Shown here piece after piece: positions 10,527 to 19,251 of a stretch of 64,000 nt of DNA (position 1 is its first letter; each line of letters opens with the position of its first letter). The stretch comes from Comamonas sp. BIGb0152. Its GTDB lineage: Bacteria > Pseudomonadota > Gammaproteobacteria > Burkholderiales > Burkholderiaceae_C. The notes beneath the pieces are model-generated. The model did not search any database. It was not told the DNA's origin and saw only the letters and a program-made list of their open reading frames with translations. Location: the NCBI RefSeq assembly GCF_024809975.1, contig NZ_JANUDY010000004.1, forward strand, positions 62,001-126,000, read 5' to 3'. Made by a program: the position numbers and the translations under genes.

Positions 10527-10546
10527 CTGCCAGACCAGGCTGGCAG
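10527..10546 (-). repeat. Intercistronic hairpin between tal and pgi
   Basis: A perfect 7-bp inverted repeat (CTGCCAG / CTGGCAG) with a 6-nt loop sits in the 56-bp gap. It has no U-run, so a role in transcript processing or partial attenuation is possible. Confidence 0.3.
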
Positions 10547-10554
10547 CCACCCGA

Positions 10555-11502
10555 TCAGGCAGATTGCAACAACTTGTCGAGCTTGATGGCATCGGCCACA
10601 AAGGCGCGGATGCCCTCGGCCAGCTTCTCGGTGGCCATGGCGTCTTCGTTCAGTGCAAAGCGAAAGCCCGCCTCGTCGTACTGCACGCGCTCCAGCGACA
10701 AAGCCTTGGCGGCCTCGGCGTTCAAGGCCGGCTGCAGCGGTGCATCGGCAGCCGCCAGCTGGGCCAGCAGCTCGGGCGAGATGGTGAGCAAATCGCAGCC
10801 CGCCAGCGCGGTGACCTGGCCGATATTGCGAAAGCTCGCGCCCATCACCTCGGTAGTGATGCCGAAATGCTTGTAGTAATCAAAGATGGCTTTGACCGAT
10901 TGCACACCGGGATCATTGGCACCGGCCATCGCGGCCTCGTTCCAATTGCTGCCGGCCTGCTTTTTGTACCAGTCATAGATACGGCCCACAAAGGGCGAGA
11001 TCAGCTGCACCTTGGCTTGGCCGCAGGCAATAGCCTGGCACTGGGCAAACAGCAAGGTCAGGTTGGTGTGGATGCCTTGCGCTTCCAGCGCCTTGGCGGC
11101 CTGGATGCCTTCCCAGGTGGAGGCAATCTTGATCAGCACGCGGTCGATGTGCACGCCTTCGGCCTCGTAGAGCGCAATGATGCGCTGGGCACGGGCGACT
11201 GTCGCATCGGTGTCGAAGGACAGACGGGCATCGACCTCGGTCGACACACGGCCCGGGATGATGGACAGGATCTCGGCGCCAAAGCGCACCAGCAGGCGGT
11301 CCATCACCTCGTCGAGCGGTTTGCCTCGGAATTTTTGCACCGTCTCGGTCAGCAGCGGCGCATAGTCGGCCTTCTGCACCGCTTTGAGAATCAAGGACGG
11401 GTTGGTCGTGGCGTCTTGCGGCTGGAACTGCGCCAGCTGGTGAAAGTCACCGGTATCTGCCACCACCGTGGTCAGCGCTTTGAGTGCATCGAGTTGGTTC
11501 AT
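10555..11502 (-). CDS. tal: Transaldolase (TalB type)
   Basis: A 315-residue class I transaldolase, transferring a dihydroxyacetone unit between sedoheptulose-7-phosphate and glyceraldehyde-3-phosphate in the non-oxidative pentose phosphate pathway. Visible motifs are [27 protein letters not shown] and [11 protein letters not shown], where Lys125 is the Schiff-base residue. The ATG at 11502 gives the canonical start [11 protein letters not shown]; a 20-codon upstream extension is not homologous to the family. It leads the tal-pgi pair and is divergent from zwf. Confidence 0.96.
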   Translation of the reverse strand: MNQLDALKALTTVVADTGDFHQLAQFQPQDATTNPSLILKAVQKADYAPLLTETVQKFRGKPLDEVMDRLLVRFGAEILSIIPGRVSTEVDARLSFDTDATVARAQRIIALYEAEGVHIDRVLIKIASTWEGIQAAKALEAQGIHTNLTLLFAQCQAIACGQAKVQLISPFVGRIYDWYKKQAGSNWNEAAMAGANDPGVQSVKAIFDYYKHFGITTEVMGASFRNIGQVTALAGCDLLTISPELLAQLAAADAPLQPALNAEAAKALSLERVQYDEAGFRFALNEDAMATEKLAEGIRAFVADAIKLDKLLQSA

Positions 11503-11639
11503 GGTCTGCTCTTGGTCAAGGTCCGATTTGCCGCGCTTGTCTCCCATGGCCTGCTGCGGCAAACACGAGGGCCGCCCAAGCTTAACCGAACTTATGCCCG
11601 GTTTGAGGCTGGCTACATTCTACGGCTTCTCCTCGACCA

Positions 11640-11654
11640 TGAAACTGAGTTACA
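11640..11654 (+). promoter_or_regulatory. Candidate HexR operator upstream of zwf
   Basis: TGAAACTGAGTTACA is an imperfect palindrome with halves TGAAAC and GTTACA (5 of 6 bases complementary) and a 3-bp centre. This matches the 15-bp architecture of known HexR sites (TGTAR-type halves). It lies 31 bp before the zwf ATG, in the gap shared with tal. Confidence 0.5.
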
Positions 11655-11685
11655 TTAATCCCTGCCTTGATGTTCAGGAAGTTTC

Positions 11686-13155
11686 ATGCGTTTTGATCTG
11701 GTTTTATTTGGTGGCACCGGCGATCTGGCCTGGCGCAAATTGCTGCCCGCGCTGTTTCAATCTTTCCGCCATGGCAGCTTGCCTGCGGGCGGGCGCATCA
11801 TCGGCGTAGGCCGGGGTGAGATGACGGATGACGAGTACCGCGCGCTGATTGCCCAGCGGCTGGCCGAGGTCGAGGCCGACAAGCGGCCCAGCGATGCGGA
11901 GTTCGCCCGCTTTGCCCAGCATCTGCACTATCTGCGCATGGACCTGTCGCAACCGACCGACTACACCGCATTGCGCGCGCTGCTGCAGGCGCGCAATGCA
12001 GATACGGTGGTGATGTACCTGGCCACGGCCCCCTCGCTGTTTACCACCGTCTGCGAGCAGCTGGGCGCTGCCGGCCTGGCCACCGAGCGCACCCGGGTGG
12101 TGCTGGAAAAACCACTGGGCCATGACCTGCCCTCGAACCGCGCCATCAACGCCGCCGTGCGCGAGGTGTTTTCCGAGACCCAGATCTTCCGCATTGACCA
12201 CTACCTGGGCAAGCCCTCGGTACAAAACCTGTTGGCCTTGCGCTTTGGCAATGCCATCTTCGAGCCGCTGTGGCGGCGCGAGAACATCGCCAGCATCGAG
12301 ATCACCATGGCCGAGCAGCTGGGCGTGGAAAAGCGTGGCGAGTTCTACGAAAGCACCGGCGCGCTGCGCGACATGGTGCAAAACCATGCCTTGCAACTGC
12401 TATGCGCCATTGGCATGGAGCCGCCCATCAGCGCCGACGCCGATGCCATCCGCAATGAAAAGCTCAAGGTGCTGCAGTCGCTCAAGCGCTGGACACCCGA
12501 GACGGTGAACCGCGACGTGGTGCGCGGCCAATACGCCGCCGGCCAGATTGGCGGCAAGCCGGTGCCGGGTTACCGCCAGGAAGACGGCGTCTCCCCCAGC
12601 AGCCAGACCGAAACCTTTGTCGCGCTGCGCACCGAGATCAGCAACTGGCGCTGGGCGGGCGTGCCGTTCTTCATCCGCACCGGCAAGCGCCTGGCGGGGC
12701 GTGAGGCCTCGATCGTCGTGCATTTCCGCCAGGTTCCGCATGCCATCTACCGCACCCCGCTGGGCGCTGCCAACCGCCTGGTGATCCACCTGCAGCCCAA
12801 GGATGGCCTGACGTTGCACTTGATGGCTGCGGCCCAAAGCCAGGCCGATACCGGTGGCGTGCAGACCTTGTCCCCGGCTGCCTTGGACCTGGACTTTGAC
12901 CAGCGCTTTGGCAGCGAGCGCGTGGGCGCCTACGAGCGCCTGCTGCTCGATGTGATCGCCGGGCGCCTGAACCTGTTTGTGCGCGCCGATGAGCAGGAAG
13001 CGGCCTGGCAATGGGTCGAGCCGATTCTGGACACCTGGCAGCAGGCCAATGCCCGGGGCGAAGCCCCCCGGCCTTATGTGGCAGGGCATTGGGGCCCGGG
13101 CGCTGCCAGCGCCCTGGTGGCCCGCGATGGCCACAGCTGGATGGAAGAGTTTTGA
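11686..13155 (+). CDS. zwf: Glucose-6-phosphate 1-dehydrogenase
   Basis: A 489-residue NADP-dependent G6PDH, first enzyme of the oxidative pentose phosphate and Entner-Doudoroff routes. The dinucleotide loop FGGTGDLAWRK is at 8-18, EKPLGHD at 141-147, and the substrate-binding IDHYLGK at 170-176, with DMVQNHALQLL carrying the catalytic His further on. Length is that of the family. AGGAAG lies five bases before the ATG. hexR follows after 28 bp in the same direction, so the two are cotranscribed. A HexR-like palindrome lies just upstream. No edd, eda or pgl is present in the window. Confidence 0.97.
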   Translation: MRFDLVLFGGTGDLAWRKLLPALFQSFRHGSLPAGGRIIGVGRGEMTDDEYRALIAQRLAEVEADKRPSDAEFARFAQHLHYLRMDLSQPTDYTALRALLQARNADTVVMYLATAPSLFTTVCEQLGAAGLATERTRVVLEKPLGHDLPSNRAINAAVREVFSETQIFRIDHYLGKPSVQNLLALRFGNAIFEPLWRRENIASIEITMAEQLGVEKRGEFYESTGALRDMVQNHALQLLCAIGMEPPISADADAIRNEKLKVLQSLKRWTPETVNRDVVRGQYAAGQIGGKPVPGYRQEDGVSPSSQTETFVALRTEISNWRWAGVPFFIRTGKRLAGREASIVVHFRQVPHAIYRTPLGAANRLVIHLQPKDGLTLHLMAAAQSQADTGGVQTLSPAALDLDFDQRFGSERVGAYERLLLDVIAGRLNLFVRADEQEAAWQWVEPILDTWQQANARGEAPRPYVAGHWGPGAASALVARDGHSWMEEF

Positions 13156-13183
13156 GCACCGCTGCCACCCACCAGGGATTCCC

Positions 13184-14029
13184 ATGCTAGACCGCATCAC
13201 CGCCTCTCTCCCCTCTCTTGCGCCGGCCGAGCAGCGCGTGGCCCGCCTGGTGCTGGCCGATCCGCGCGCCTTTGCCTCGCGCCCGGTGCGCGAGCTGGCC
13301 GAGCTGGCCCATGTCAGCAAGCCCACGGTGGTGCGCTTTTGCCGCAGCATGGGCTATGACGGCCTGGCCGATTTCAAGCTCAAGCTGGCGGGCAGCGTCA
13401 GCGAAGGCGTTCCCTTTATCCACCGCAGTGTGGATGCCGATGACAAGACCGGCGACGTCATGGTTAAGGTGGTGGACAACTCGGTGGCTGCCTTTTTGGC
13501 CTACCGCAATGCCGCCAGCACCACGGCGCTGGAGGCGGCATCGAGCGCCATCGTGGCCACCTGGCAGGCGGGCAAGCGCATCGAGTTCTATGGCGTGGGC
13601 AACTCTGGCATCGTGGCGCAGGACGGGCAGCACAAGTTCTTTCGCCTGGGCGTCACCAGCCTGGCGACCAGCGACGGCCATATGCAGGTGATGAGCGCCA
13701 CCATGCTGGGCGCGGGCGACTGCGCCATCGTCATCTCCAACTCCGGCCGCACGCGCGACCTGATGGACGCCACCGACATTGCCAAGCGCAATGGCGCCAC
13801 CACCATTGCCATCACTGCCAGCGGCTCGCCGCTGGCACGCGCAGCCAATATCCACCTGGCCGCTGACCACCCCGAGGGCTACGACCGCTACAGCCCCATG
13901 GTCTCGCGCCTGCTGCATCTGTTGATTCTGGATGTGCTGGCCACGACCGTGGCCTTGCGCATCGGCGAGCCGCTGCAACCGGTGCTGCAGCAGATGAAGG
14001 ACAACCTGCACGCCAAGCGCTACACCTGA
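13184..14029 (+). CDS. hexR: HexR-like transcriptional regulator (RpiR/MurR family)
   Basis: A 281-residue regulator with an N-terminal RpiR-type HTH (ELAHVSKPTVVRFCRSMGYDG) and a C-terminal SIS sugar-phosphate domain (FYGVGNSGIVAQDGQHKFFR; VISNSGRTRDLMDATDIAK). In pseudomonads and other proteobacteria HexR represses zwf and related genes and is released by KDPG. Position directly after zwf supports the same role. The start at 13184 sits 28 bp after the zwf stop and gives MLDRITASLPSL, the canonical N-terminus. Confidence 0.88.
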   Translation: MLDRITASLPSLAPAEQRVARLVLADPRAFASRPVRELAELAHVSKPTVVRFCRSMGYDGLADFKLKLAGSVSEGVPFIHRSVDADDKTGDVMVKVVDNSVAAFLAYRNAASTTALEAASSAIVATWQAGKRIEFYGVGNSGIVAQDGQHKFFRLGVTSLATSDGHMQVMSATMLGAGDCAIVISNSGRTRDLMDATDIAKRNGATTIAITASGSPLARAANIHLAADHPEGYDRYSPMVSRLLHLLILDVLATTVALRIGEPLQPVLQQMKDNLHAKRYT

Positions 14030-14057
14030 CGGCGTATCCGCCTGGACAGAACGAAAA

Positions 14058-14082
14058 ACGGGGCAGCCAAGGCTGCCCCGTT
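14058..14082. terminator. Bidirectional terminator between hexR and the nucleotidase gene
   Basis: A near-perfect stem (ACGGGGCAGCC / GGCTGCCCCGT) is followed by five Ts on the minus strand, 25 bp after the nucleotidase stop. It also lies 29 bp after the hexR stop, with a poorer U-run on the plus side. Confidence 0.8.
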
Positions 14083-14106
14083 GTCATGCTGCGTTTGCGT
14101 TAGTGT

Positions 14107-16011
14107 TTAACGCACATCCACAAAGCTCTTGGTGCTGTACAGCTCGGTGGACAGGCGCTTGAGCAGTGGCAGACCGGTGCTGGCATCCTTGGGCTGCGAT
14201 TCGATGTAGTTGAAGAACACATCGGCATCGAGCACACCGATATCCAGGCGGCGCGCTGCCGGCACCGATGCCAAGGTCTTGTAGCCGTCGCCGCCATTGG
14301 CGTTGAAGCTCAGCACAAACAGGCGGTAGGTCTTGGCCTGGTCCAATGCAGCCCACTGGCCACTGGTGGCATCACGCACTTCAATGCCCGATATGCGGCT
14401 GCCAAACGCCTGCTTGGCATTCACATCAAAGCGCATGCCACCGGTGTAAGGGTAAGGGCCGGTGGAGCCGCCTGCGCCGTACACGGCTTCCAGGCCGTCT
14501 TCGAGCATGCCCTTGACCTCGGCACCCGTCACATCCAGGCGGTACAGCATGTTGCCAAACGGCAGCACCTGGATGGCATTGGCAGCAGTCACTTCACCGT
14601 TCAGCGCAATGCGCACGCCACCACCGCTTTGCAGCGAGATGTCGGCACCGCCATATTGCCGGTTGGCCACTTCCAGATAGGACTGGGCCACCAGCTGCTG
14701 GATATCGCCACCGCGCAGGCTGACGCTGCCTTCGGTGTTGCAGGCTGCGCTGGAGCGGCTGTAGTCGGTGCTGCCCACGCCGCCGGGCACCCGGCGCGAG
14801 CACAGCTCTTGCGGCGCCACCGCGACCTTGGTCACGTTGAAGCTGGCCACCTTGTCGCTGAAAGGCTTGAGCACCGCCTGGGCCTGGGCCGAAGGCGCTG
14901 TCATGCGCAAAAAGCCCGCGGCGTTGACGCTGCTGATGATGGAGGCGCGCTGGGCTTCGGTGGCGGCGGTGCCGGCGATCTTGAAGTCATCGCCAATCAG
15001 CACATGGGGCGTGCCCTCGCACTGGCTGACGGCGCCGTCCTTGTCGAACTTCACTTTGAGCTCGCCCACGACTTGCGAGTACTCCCAGGCCTGCACGATG
15101 CAGACGGGCTTGCCATCGAGGTCGGTGGTATTGGTCGGGTAGGCGCCGCCTGGCGTGCCCACGCCCAAAGTCTTCATCGCATCCGGGCCCAGCAAGGTGT
15201 GCGAGTCACCGCCAACGATCACGTCGACACCGCGCAGCTTTTTCGCGATGCTGCGGTCGTTGTCGTAGCCAATGTGGCTGAGCAGCACAATGCGCTTGAC
15301 GCCTTGGGCCTGCAGCTTGTCGATTTCGCGCTGGGCGGCCACGGCTTCTTCTTCAAACAAAGTGTCCTTGTCCGGGCTGGACGAGGCCTTGGTCTTTTGC
15401 GCAATGGTCAGGCCCACGATACCGATCTTGTGGCCGCCACGCTCCACCACGGTGGAAGGGGAAACCAGGTTGGCCGATTTCATCGCCGAGCTGGCACCAA
15501 ACTGCACATTGGCGCTCAGCACCGGGGTCTTGCAGCTGCCATTTTTCAGGCGATCAAGGATTCCCTTGAGGCCGCTGTCGCCCTTGTCGAACTCGTGGTT
15601 GCCCAGGGTGTAGGCATCAAAGCAGACCGTGTTGAGCATGGCCATGTCGGCCTCGCCGTCGGCCCCTGCGCGGTTGAAGTACAGGGTGCCGGTCACCGCA
15701 TCACCGGCGTGCAGCTTGAGCACATTGGCCGACTGGGCAGCCATCGCTTCAATGGCGGCGGTCACCCGGGGGAATCCTGCAGCATCCACCGTCACTGCAG
15801 TGGTCTTGCCATCCAGCGGCAACTGCAGGGTGGCCGTCTTGCTCGCCAAGGTGGAGTGGTGGTCATTGATGTGCAGGATCGTCAGCACATCGTCTTTTTC
15901 GCTGTCGCTGGAGCCCCCGCCGCCGCAAGCCGCCAACACGGCAGCCGCCACGCCGCACACGGCCCACACCATCACCCGACGCGATCCCTCTCGCACTGAC
16001 ACTGCAACCAT
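14107..16011 (-). CDS. Lipoprotein 5'-nucleotidase / UshA-like metallophosphatase
   Basis: A 634-residue exported nucleotidase. The N-terminus MVAVSVREGSRRVMVWAV runs into a lipobox LAAC followed by a Gly/Ser spacer, so it is a lipoprotein facing the periplasm. The calcineurin-like phosphatase domain shows ILHINDHHSTL, LGNHEFDKG, LLSHIGYDND and VIVGGDSHTLL as metal ligands. The 5'-nucleotidase C-terminal domain shows LQSGGGVRIAL and VLPFGNMLYRLDVTG. GGAGAG precedes the ATG at 16011; a longer reading upstream lacks a signal sequence. The expected role is scavenging of nucleotides. It stands alone between two terminators. Confidence 0.9.
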   Translation of the reverse strand: MVAVSVREGSRRVMVWAVCGVAAAVLAACGGGGSSDSEKDDVLTILHINDHHSTLASKTATLQLPLDGKTTAVTVDAAGFPRVTAAIEAMAAQSANVLKLHAGDAVTGTLYFNRAGADGEADMAMLNTVCFDAYTLGNHEFDKGDSGLKGILDRLKNGSCKTPVLSANVQFGASSAMKSANLVSPSTVVERGGHKIGIVGLTIAQKTKASSSPDKDTLFEEEAVAAQREIDKLQAQGVKRIVLLSHIGYDNDRSIAKKLRGVDVIVGGDSHTLLGPDAMKTLGVGTPGGAYPTNTTDLDGKPVCIVQAWEYSQVVGELKVKFDKDGAVSQCEGTPHVLIGDDFKIAGTAATEAQRASIISSVNAAGFLRMTAPSAQAQAVLKPFSDKVASFNVTKVAVAPQELCSRRVPGGVGSTDYSRSSAACNTEGSVSLRGGDIQQLVAQSYLEVANRQYGGADISLQSGGGVRIALNGEVTAANAIQVLPFGNMLYRLDVTGAEVKGMLEDGLEAVYGAGGSTGPYPYTGGMRFDVNAKQAFGSRISGIEVRDATSGQWAALDQAKTYRLFVLSFNANGGDGYKTLASVPAARRLDIGVLDADVFFNYIESQPKDASTGLPLLKRLSTELYSTKSFVDVR

Positions 16012-16114
16012 TCTTCTCTCCGTTTTGACAAAGGACTCTATGGTTTGTCTGCTTGATGACGTAGATGTGACTTTCTGTAATAGCAAAGGGGCTTGCCAAG
16101 CTGCTTTCCAAAAA

Positions 16115-16142
16115 CAAAACCGGCGCCTGAGACGCCGGTTTT
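16115..16142 (-). terminator. Terminator of the peptide-transport operon
   Basis: A perfect 10-bp stem (AAAACCGGCG / CGCCGGTTTT) with a 7-nt loop, T-rich on the minus strand, about 42 bp after the stop of the last ATPase gene. Confidence 0.8.
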
Positions 16143-16183
16143 GAGGTGCCTGCCCATACATGGCGCGGGCAGCAGTGGGTGCT

Positions 16184-17254
16184 TTACAGCACCGGAATAC
16201 GCCCCTCTTCGACCGCATGGCAGGCCACTTTCACGCCGGCGTCATCGATCAGCTGTGGGCGCTCGCTGCGGCAGCGGTCATTGGCCAGCGGGCAGCGCGG
16301 GTTGAAGGCGCAGCCAGTGGGCGGGTTGAGCGGATTGGGCACCTCGCCTTGCACAGGGGTGCGGGCCTTGCCGGTGTCGTGCATCTTGGGGATGGCATCG
16401 AGCAGCATGCGCGTGTAGGGGTGGCGTGGCTGGGCAAACAGGGTCTGCTTATCGGCCAGCTCTACCAGCCTACCCAAATACATGACGCCCACCTGGTCGC
16501 TGACGTGGCGCACGACGGCCAGGTTGTGCGAGATGAACAAATAGGTCAGGCCGCGCTTTTTCTGCAGGTCCTTCATGATGTTGAGCACCTGGGCCTGCAC
16601 CGACACATCCAGCGCCGATGTGGGCTCGTCGCAGACCAGAAACTCCGGCTCGGTGGCCAGCGCACGGGCGATGGAGATGCGCTGGCGCTGCCCGCCCGAG
16701 AACTGGTGCGGGTACTTGAGCATGTCCATGGGCGCCAGACCCACCTGCACCAACAGCTCAGCCACGCGGGCCTTGAGCTGCTCGGCATTGGTAATCAGGC
16801 CATGCTCCTTGAGCGGCTCGCCAACGATCTGTTCGACCAACCAGCGCGGATTCAGACTGGCATAGGGATCCTGGAAGATCATCTGCACCCGGCGGCGCAT
16901 GGCGCGTGCATTCGGGTCACGAAACGCAGCATGGGCATCCTGGCCATCAAAGGTGAAGGTGCCGCGCGTAGGGCCGTACAAGCCCACCAAAAGGCGCGCG
17001 ACCGTGCTCTTGCCGCAGCCCGATTCACCCACCAGCGCCAGCGTCTTGCCTCGTTCAATGTCAAAGCTCACGCCATCGACGGCGCGCAGCAGGCTGCGCG
17101 GCTTGCGCTCCAGCACCCGGTTGAGCCAGGGTGCCGATACATCGAAGGTCTTGGCCAGGTCACGCGCCTGCACCAGCGGCTGCTTGTCGCCCGCGCCTTG
17201 TGCGCCTTGCAGTGGCGCTGCGTTCTTGTTCGTCATGGTTGCCATCTCGCTCAT
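16184..17254 (-). CDS. Peptide ABC transporter ATP-binding protein (DppF/OppF type)
   Basis: A 356-residue ATPase, last gene of the operon. It shows Walker A GESGCGKST, Q-loop QMIFQDPYASLNP, signature [14 protein letters not shown], Walker B LVCDEPTSALDVS, and the C-terminal oligopeptide-transporter extension with the Cys-containing GCAFNPRCPLA motif (a likely Fe-S or Zn site in this family). The start at 17254 overlaps the stop of the preceding ATPase gene by ATGA; the longer reading is ignored. With its partner ATPase it would form the heterodimeric motor of a dipeptide/oligopeptide importer. Confidence 0.93.
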   Translation of the reverse strand: MSEMATMTNKNAAPLQGAQGAGDKQPLVQARDLAKTFDVSAPWLNRVLERKPRSLLRAVDGVSFDIERGKTLALVGESGCGKSTVARLLVGLYGPTRGTFTFDGQDAHAAFRDPNARAMRRRVQMIFQDPYASLNPRWLVEQIVGEPLKEHGLITNAEQLKARVAELLVQVGLAPMDMLKYPHQFSGGQRQRISIARALATEPEFLVCDEPTSALDVSVQAQVLNIMKDLQKKRGLTYLFISHNLAVVRHVSDQVGVMYLGRLVELADKQTLFAQPRHPYTRMLLDAIPKMHDTGKARTPVQGEVPNPLNPPTGCAFNPRCPLANDRCRSERPQLIDDAGVKVACHAVEEGRIPVL

Positions 17255-18249
17255 ACCGTGTCCTCGGTGGCCGCTACGTTGGGCTGGTAATCGGGTGCAT
17301 GCAGCCAGCAGGCCGCCTGGGTGGCAGCCGCGGCCATCAGGTCGGGGCGCTGCTCCATGCAGCGGTCGAACACCTGCGGGCAACGCGGGTTGAAGGCGCA
17401 GCCCTTGGGGATGGCGTTGAGCCGGGGCATGGCGCCATCGATCTGGTTCAGGCGCTCGCGGTCGACTTCCATATCCGGGATGGACGCCATCAGGCCCCGG
17501 GTGTAGGGGTGTGCGGGGTGGTTGATCACTTCATGTACCGGGCCAATTTCCGCGACACGGCCGGCATACAACACCGCCACGCGGTCGCAGGTCTCGGCAA
17601 TCACGCCCATGTCATGGGTGATCAGCATCACGGCCGCACCGCGGGTGCGGCAGATGTTTTTGAGCAGGCTGATGATCTGCGCCTGGATCGACACATCCAG
17701 CGCGGTGGTCGGCTCATCGGCCACGATCAGCTTGGGCTCGGCGGCCAGGGCCAGTGCAATCACCACGCGCTGGCGCATGCCGCCAGAGAACTGGTGCGGA
17801 AAGTGGTCAATCCGCTCTTCGGCCGCCGGAATCCCGGTGTCCTTGAGCAGCTGGATGGCGCGCTCGCGGGCCTCGCGCGCCGAGAGCTTGAGGTGGGCCT
17901 GGATGGTCTCGATCAGCTGGCGCCCCACGGTGTAGAGCGGGTTCAGCGAGGTGAGCGGATCCTGGAAGATCGCGCCAATGCGGCGGCCCCGGATATGGCG
18001 CATCTTGTCGGCGGACAGATTGTCGATGCGTTCGCCTTCGAGCAGGATCTCGCCCGAGGCCACATGGCCTGGTGGCTCCAGCAGGCCGATGATGGCCGCA
18101 CCGGTCAGCGACTTGCCTGCGCCCGATTCACCGACAACGCCCAGGATTTCACCGGGGGCAATGGAGAAGGAGATATTGTCCAGCGCCCGCAGCACACCAT
18201 GGCGATTGGGAAACTCGACCACCAGATTTTTAACTTCCAACAATGACAT
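17251..18249 (-). CDS. Peptide ABC transporter ATP-binding protein (DppD/OppD type)
   Basis: A 332-residue ATPase with Walker A GESGAGKSLT, Q-loop AIFQDPLTSLNP, signature FSGGMRQRVVIALA, Walker B IVADEPTTALDVS and the C-terminal GCAFNPRCPQ block typical of the DppD/OppD family. It lies 35 bp after the permease gene and its stop overlaps the next ATPase start, so synthesis of the two ATPases is coupled. Confidence 0.93.
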   Translation of the reverse strand: MSLLEVKNLVVEFPNRHGVLRALDNISFSIAPGEILGVVGESGAGKSLTGAAIIGLLEPPGHVASGEILLEGERIDNLSADKMRHIRGRRIGAIFQDPLTSLNPLYTVGRQLIETIQAHLKLSAREARERAIQLLKDTGIPAAEERIDHFPHQFSGGMRQRVVIALALAAEPKLIVADEPTTALDVSIQAQIISLLKNICRTRGAAVMLITHDMGVIAETCDRVAVLYAGRVAEIGPVHEVINHPAHPYTRGLMASIPDMEVDRERLNQIDGAMPRLNAIPKGCAFNPRCPQVFDRCMEQRPDLMAAAATQAACWLHAPDYQPNVAATEDTV

Positions 18250-18284
18250 CGTGGTTGTTCCTTATTCGTCTTGTGTCCGCGCCA

Positions 18285-19202
18285 TCAGCGCAGGCGCGGG
18301 TTGAGCGCGTCGCGCAGCCAGTCACCCAGCAGGTTGACCGACAGCGCAATCAGCACCAGCATCAGGCCCGGGAAGATGGTGATCCACCATTCGCCAGAGA
18401 ACAGATAATCATTGCCCACGCGGATCAAGGTGCCCAGCGATGGTGAGGTGGGCGGCGCGCCCACGCCCAAAAAGGACAGGGTCGCCTCGGTGATGATGGC
18501 GGTGGCCACCTGGATGGTGGCCAGCACCATGACCGGGCCCAGCACATTGGGCAGCACATGCTTGACCATGATGCGCAGCGGCGCCACGCCGGTGACGCGG
18601 GCGGCCTGCACGTATTCTTTGTTGCGCTCGACCATGGTGGAGCCGCGCACCGTGCGCGCGTACTGCACCCAGCCGGTGAGCGAGATGGAGATGATCAGCA
18701 CGCCAAAGGCCAGCGATTCATTGGCATTGGGAAACAGCGCACGGCCCACGCCGGCAATCAGCAGCGCGACCAGGATGGCCGGGAAGGACAGCATCACATC
18801 GCACAGGCGCATCAGCACCGAATCGATCCAGCCACCCTTGAAGCCGGCCAAGAGGCCCAGGCCCACGCCCACGACCACGGACAAGATCACCGAGGCCAGC
18901 CCCACAATCAGCGAAATGCGTGCGCCATACATCAGCGCCGACAGAATGTCGCGGCCCTGGTCATCGGTGCCCAGGATGTACTTCCAGCCGCCCTCTTCGC
19001 TCCACACCGGCGGGATGCGGGCATCGCTCAGCTCCAGGGTGGTCAGGTCAAAGGGGTTGTGCGGCGCCACCCAGCCTGCGAACAGCGCGCAGAACACGCA
19101 TATCGCAGCAATGATGGCGGCCACGATGGCTGTGGGCGATTTGCGAAAGCTATAGCCCACATCGCTATCCATCCAGCGCCTGAGTCGGTTTTTCATCGTC
19201 AT
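18285..19202 (-). CDS. Peptide ABC transporter permease (DppC/OppC type)
   Basis: A 305-residue inner-membrane permease. The OppC N-terminal segment (first membrane span IVAAIIAAICVFCALFAGWV) is followed by the extracytoplasmic stretch HNPFDLTTLELSDARIPPVW and ILGTDDQGRDILSALMYG, hallmark of DppC. The EAA loop is recognisable at EYVQAARVTGVAPLRIMVKH. It lies between the second binding-protein gene and the ATPase genes, and a stable hairpin precedes it in the transcript. Confidence 0.93.
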   Translation of the reverse strand: MTMKNRLRRWMDSDVGYSFRKSPTAIVAAIIAAICVFCALFAGWVAPHNPFDLTTLELSDARIPPVWSEEGGWKYILGTDDQGRDILSALMYGARISLIVGLASVILSVVVGVGLGLLAGFKGGWIDSVLMRLCDVMLSFPAILVALLIAGVGRALFPNANESLAFGVLIISISLTGWVQYARTVRGSTMVERNKEYVQAARVTGVAPLRIMVKHVLPNVLGPVMVLATIQVATAIITEATLSFLGVGAPPTSPSLGTLIRVGNDYLFSGEWWITIFPGLMLVLIALSVNLLGDWLRDALNPRLR

Positions 19203-19221
19203 CGTTTCTCTCTCTTGTCAC

Positions 19222-19244
19222 GGGCCGCTGCAGCGCAGCAGCCC
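19222..19244 (-). repeat. Intercistronic hairpin after the second binding-protein gene
   Basis: A 10-bp stem with one mismatch (GGGCCGCTGC / GCAGCAGCCC) and a 3-nt loop lies 8 bp after the binding-protein stop and before the permease start. It has no U-run. Such hairpins often protect the upstream mRNA and raise binding-protein yield. Confidence 0.5.
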
Positions 19245-19251
19245 AGGGCAT

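Noticed and set aside
14629-15999. A 456-codon plus-strand frame opposite the nucleotidase lipoprotein gene
   Set aside because: Antisense shadow; the minus-strand protein has a lipobox and all metallophosphatase motifs.
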